64,000 bases of DNA from Mycolicibacterium aichiense (lineage in GTDB: Bacteria; Actinomycetota; Actinomycetes; Mycobacteriales; Mycobacteriaceae), in NCBI RefSeq assembly GCF_010726245.1, contig NZ_AP022561.1, positions 1,984,001 through 2,048,000 on the forward strand. The letters run 5' to 3'. The stretch's first letter is position 1; every line of letters begins with the position of its first letter. The translations under genes and the position numbers were made by a program. Positions 62,671 to 64,000 of the stretch are shown here, piece after piece. The notes under the pieces were generated by a model that was not told where the DNA came from, ran no database searches, and worked only from the letters and a program-made list of their open reading frames with translations.

Positions 62671-63183
62671 ATGAGTGAAGAATCGTCGAGATCCGATGCT
62701 CGTCCGGCGATGTCGCCGAAGGATGTTCGGGCTGAGCTGGACGACGTCGACCGACGGATTCTGGCCACCCTGCACGCGGACGCGCGCATCTCCAACAGCG
62801 CACTGGCGGACGCTGTCGGTATTGCACCGTCGACCTGCCACGGGCGGGTGCGCAGGCTGCAGGACATCGGCGTGATCCGCGGCTTCTACACCGATATCGA
62901 TCCCGCTGCGATCGGGCTGTCGTTGCAGGCGATGATCTCGGTGAGCCTGCAATCCAACGCCCGCGGAAAAATCCTCAGCTTCATCGAGCACATCCGGCGC
63001 AAACCACAGGTGATGGACGTGTACTTTCTGGCCGGCGCCGACGATTTCATCATCCACGTGGCCGCCCGTGACACCGACGACCTGCGCTCGTTCGTCGTCG
63101 AGAACCTCAACTCCGACGCCGACGTGGCGGGAACCCAGACGTCGCTGATCTTCGAGCACCTGCGCGGTGCCGCTCCGCTCTAG
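62671..63183 (+). CDS. aldR: Lrp/AsnC-family regulator AldR
   Basis: A 170-residue feast/famine regulator. The N-terminal helix-turn-helix is LDDVDRRILATLHADARISNSALADAVGIAPSTCHGRVRRLQDIGVIRGFY (about residues 23-73), followed by the RAM effector domain with KPQVMDVYFLAGADDFIIHVAA. AldR senses amino acids such as alanine and activates ald. Divergent from ald, as Rv2779c is from Rv2780. ATG 62671 is set by the leaderless promoter. A strong hairpin follows the gene. Confidence 0.93.
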   Translation: MSEESSRSDARPAMSPKDVRAELDDVDRRILATLHADARISNSALADAVGIAPSTCHGRVRRLQDIGVIRGFYTDIDPAAIGLSLQAMISVSLQSNARGKILSFIEHIRRKPQVMDVYFLAGADDFIIHVAARDTDDLRSFVVENLNSDADVAGTQTSLIFEHLRGAAPL

Positions 63184-63208
63184 CGTGCCAATGCCCCTGG
63201 CGCCCAAC

Positions 63209-63254
63209 GTAACGCCACGGCGGGAAACCGCGCCGACCATCGCCGTGGCGTTAC
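63209..63254. terminator. Strong bidirectional hairpin between aldR and the PE-PPE-domain gene
   Basis: A perfect 14-bp stem, GTAACGCCACGGCG (63209-63222) and CGCCGTGGCGTTAC (63241-63254), with an 18-nt loop. Flanking GGCGC-rich sequence extends the pairing. The right arm includes the stop codon of the minus-strand gene. Confidence 0.65.
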
Positions 63255-64000
63255 TTTCGGCGCGCCGAAGACGCCGTCGACGACTTCGGTTTCGGCTTAC
63301 TGTCCGGTTTTGCGACCTTGGTGGCAGTGCGCTTGGACGCGCTGGCCGGCGCATGCGGATCGGGTATGTCGACCGGCCGGTGGTAGGCCTTCTCGATGAT
63401 CGGGCGCAGTTTCTTGTCCAGCGCCGGGGCCAGTGGTCCGGCCCAGGCGACCAGCGGCAGTGTCTTCGTCGGCACCCAGACATACGTGACATTGCCCGGC
63501 TGCCCGGCCACGTCCGGTGTGTACCTCACGTTGTTCGGGTCGTTGAGGTCGACGTTGCGGTAGTTGGTGTGGATGGAGAACATTCCGGCCAACGCATTGG
63601 CGACTGCGAGCAGGTTGCGGGTGTCGTCCGGCCAGTCAGCCCACCCGTCGTACTGGCGGATGACCTCGGTGCCCGTGTAGGCGGTGTCCACCGGCAGCCA
63701 GGGGGTGGTCGAGCTCTCGGTCTTGGGTCGCCGACCCCCGTACGGATTCTCCGGGTTGCCGATCGAGACCCAGGTCAGCCGGGACGGATCGGGTGCAGTG
63801 GCCGGGTCCGCGGCAAACCTGCGCAGGTCGGCGTACACGACCTGTCCGCCTTGGCTGTGGCCGAAGAGAACGATTTGCTCGTCAGCAGGCAGGCGCGCGA
63901 TTGCCTGCTGCACGTTCGTCGCTCCCTGAGCGGTGAAAGCGTTGGTGGGAAACGCGAAGTAGTCGACGGGCTGACAATGATTCGGGCTCTTACACAGGTC
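63251..64000 (-). CDS. PE-PPE-domain alpha/beta hydrolase, 5' end outside window
   Basis: The C-terminal 249 residues of a protein that continues past the right edge. The sequence CQPVDYFAFPTNAFTAQGATNVQQAIARL leads to the nucleophile elbow GHSQGG, then ENPYGGRRPK and MFSIHTNYRNVDL with a candidate late His. This is the PE-PPE domain (serine esterase/cutinase-like fold) found in mycobacteria, here possibly without a PE or PPE head; the N-terminus is not visible. The last 40 residues are Lys/Ser/Pro-rich (SKPKPKSSTASSARRK). The role may be lipid or ester hydrolysis at the envelope. Confidence 0.8.
   Translation of the reverse strand, partial: DLCKSPNHCQPVDYFAFPTNAFTAQGATNVQQAIARLPADEQIVLFGHSQGGQVVYADLRRFAADPATAPDPSRLTWVSIGNPENPYGGRRPKTESSTTPWLPVDTAYTGTEVIRQYDGWADWPDDTRNLLAVANALAGMFSIHTNYRNVDLNDPNNVRYTPDVAGQPGNVTYVWVPTKTLPLVAWAGPLAPALDKKLRPIIEKAYHRPVDIPDPHAPASASKRTATKVAKPDSKPKPKSSTASSARRK

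Overview
The window is high-GC actinobacterial DNA and almost certainly comes from a rapidly growing Mycobacterium (Mycolicibacterium). It encodes mycothione reductase (mtr), the mycobacterial phosphopantetheinyl transferase pptT, the efflux pump efpA, a DtxR-family mntR and the aldR/ald pair. Judged from memory of M. tuberculosis H37Rv, gene order from mqo/mtr through the cobalamin genes, efpA, proS, rimP-nusA-infB-rbfA-cnpB-dinF, echA16, pptT-truB, mntR, ribF, rpsO, gpsI, pepR and ald/aldR follows the H37Rv Rv2855-to-Rv2779c block, with several insertions. There are 60 protein-coding genes (two cut by the window edges), packed tightly. I see no rRNA, tRNA, CRISPR array, insertion sequence or prophage.

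Layout. 0-3.3 kb: a partial zinc-finger anti-sigma-like gene, then an ArsR repressor and a cobalt/nickel ECF importer (cbiM, cbiN-like, cbiQ, cbiO). 3.3-9.8 kb, minus strand: a glycerol/polyol-phosphate type operon (DeoR regulator, APC permease, FGGY kinase, GlpA-like dehydrogenase with a [2Fe-2S] tail, second FAD oxidoreductase). 9.9-12.4 kb, minus: mtr and an alpha/beta hydrolase. 12.5-19.6 kb, plus: mqo, a GNAT, a fused magnesium-chelatase-like ATPase, cobO, cobB and cysG. 19.6-27 kb: two tandem EfpA-type pumps, an NCS1 permease, a YhgE/Pip membrane protein and a degenerate ABC ATPase. 27-40 kb: a PCD/VOC-like protein, proS, a ferritin-like/Tat-lipoprotein pair, then the translation/transcription operon rimP-nusA-[FAD protein]-ylxR-infB-rbfA-cnpB-dinF. 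40-49 kb: a methyltransferase, a large secreted GH18/Calx-beta protein, echA16, an orphan lipoprotein, a TetR regulator, DUF2277, DUF1802 and a CocE-like hydrolase. 49-54 kb: a phosphoesterase, pptT, truB, mntR, ribF and an ArsR/SRPBCC pair. 54-64 kb: rpsO, gpsI with a structured leader, pepR, a nitronate monooxygenase, a class A beta-lactamase, a VOC protein, ald/aldR and a truncated PE-PPE-domain hydrolase.

Three window-scale patterns stand out. First, sixteen genes have a TANNNT -10 hexamer ending 6-8 nt before an ATG or GTG, the layout of leaderless transcription; this revises several start sites. Second, convergent neighbours are extremely close, and three pairs share a four-base CTAG or TTAG so that each stop codon lies inside the other. 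Third, metal and B12 functions cluster: a Co/Ni importer with its ArsR sensor, three cobalamin genes with a chelatase-like motor, and mntR. The least ordinary single gene is the GH18 protein at 40729-43707. It carries two Calx-beta modules and the same ~85-residue unassigned module at both ends of its ordered region.
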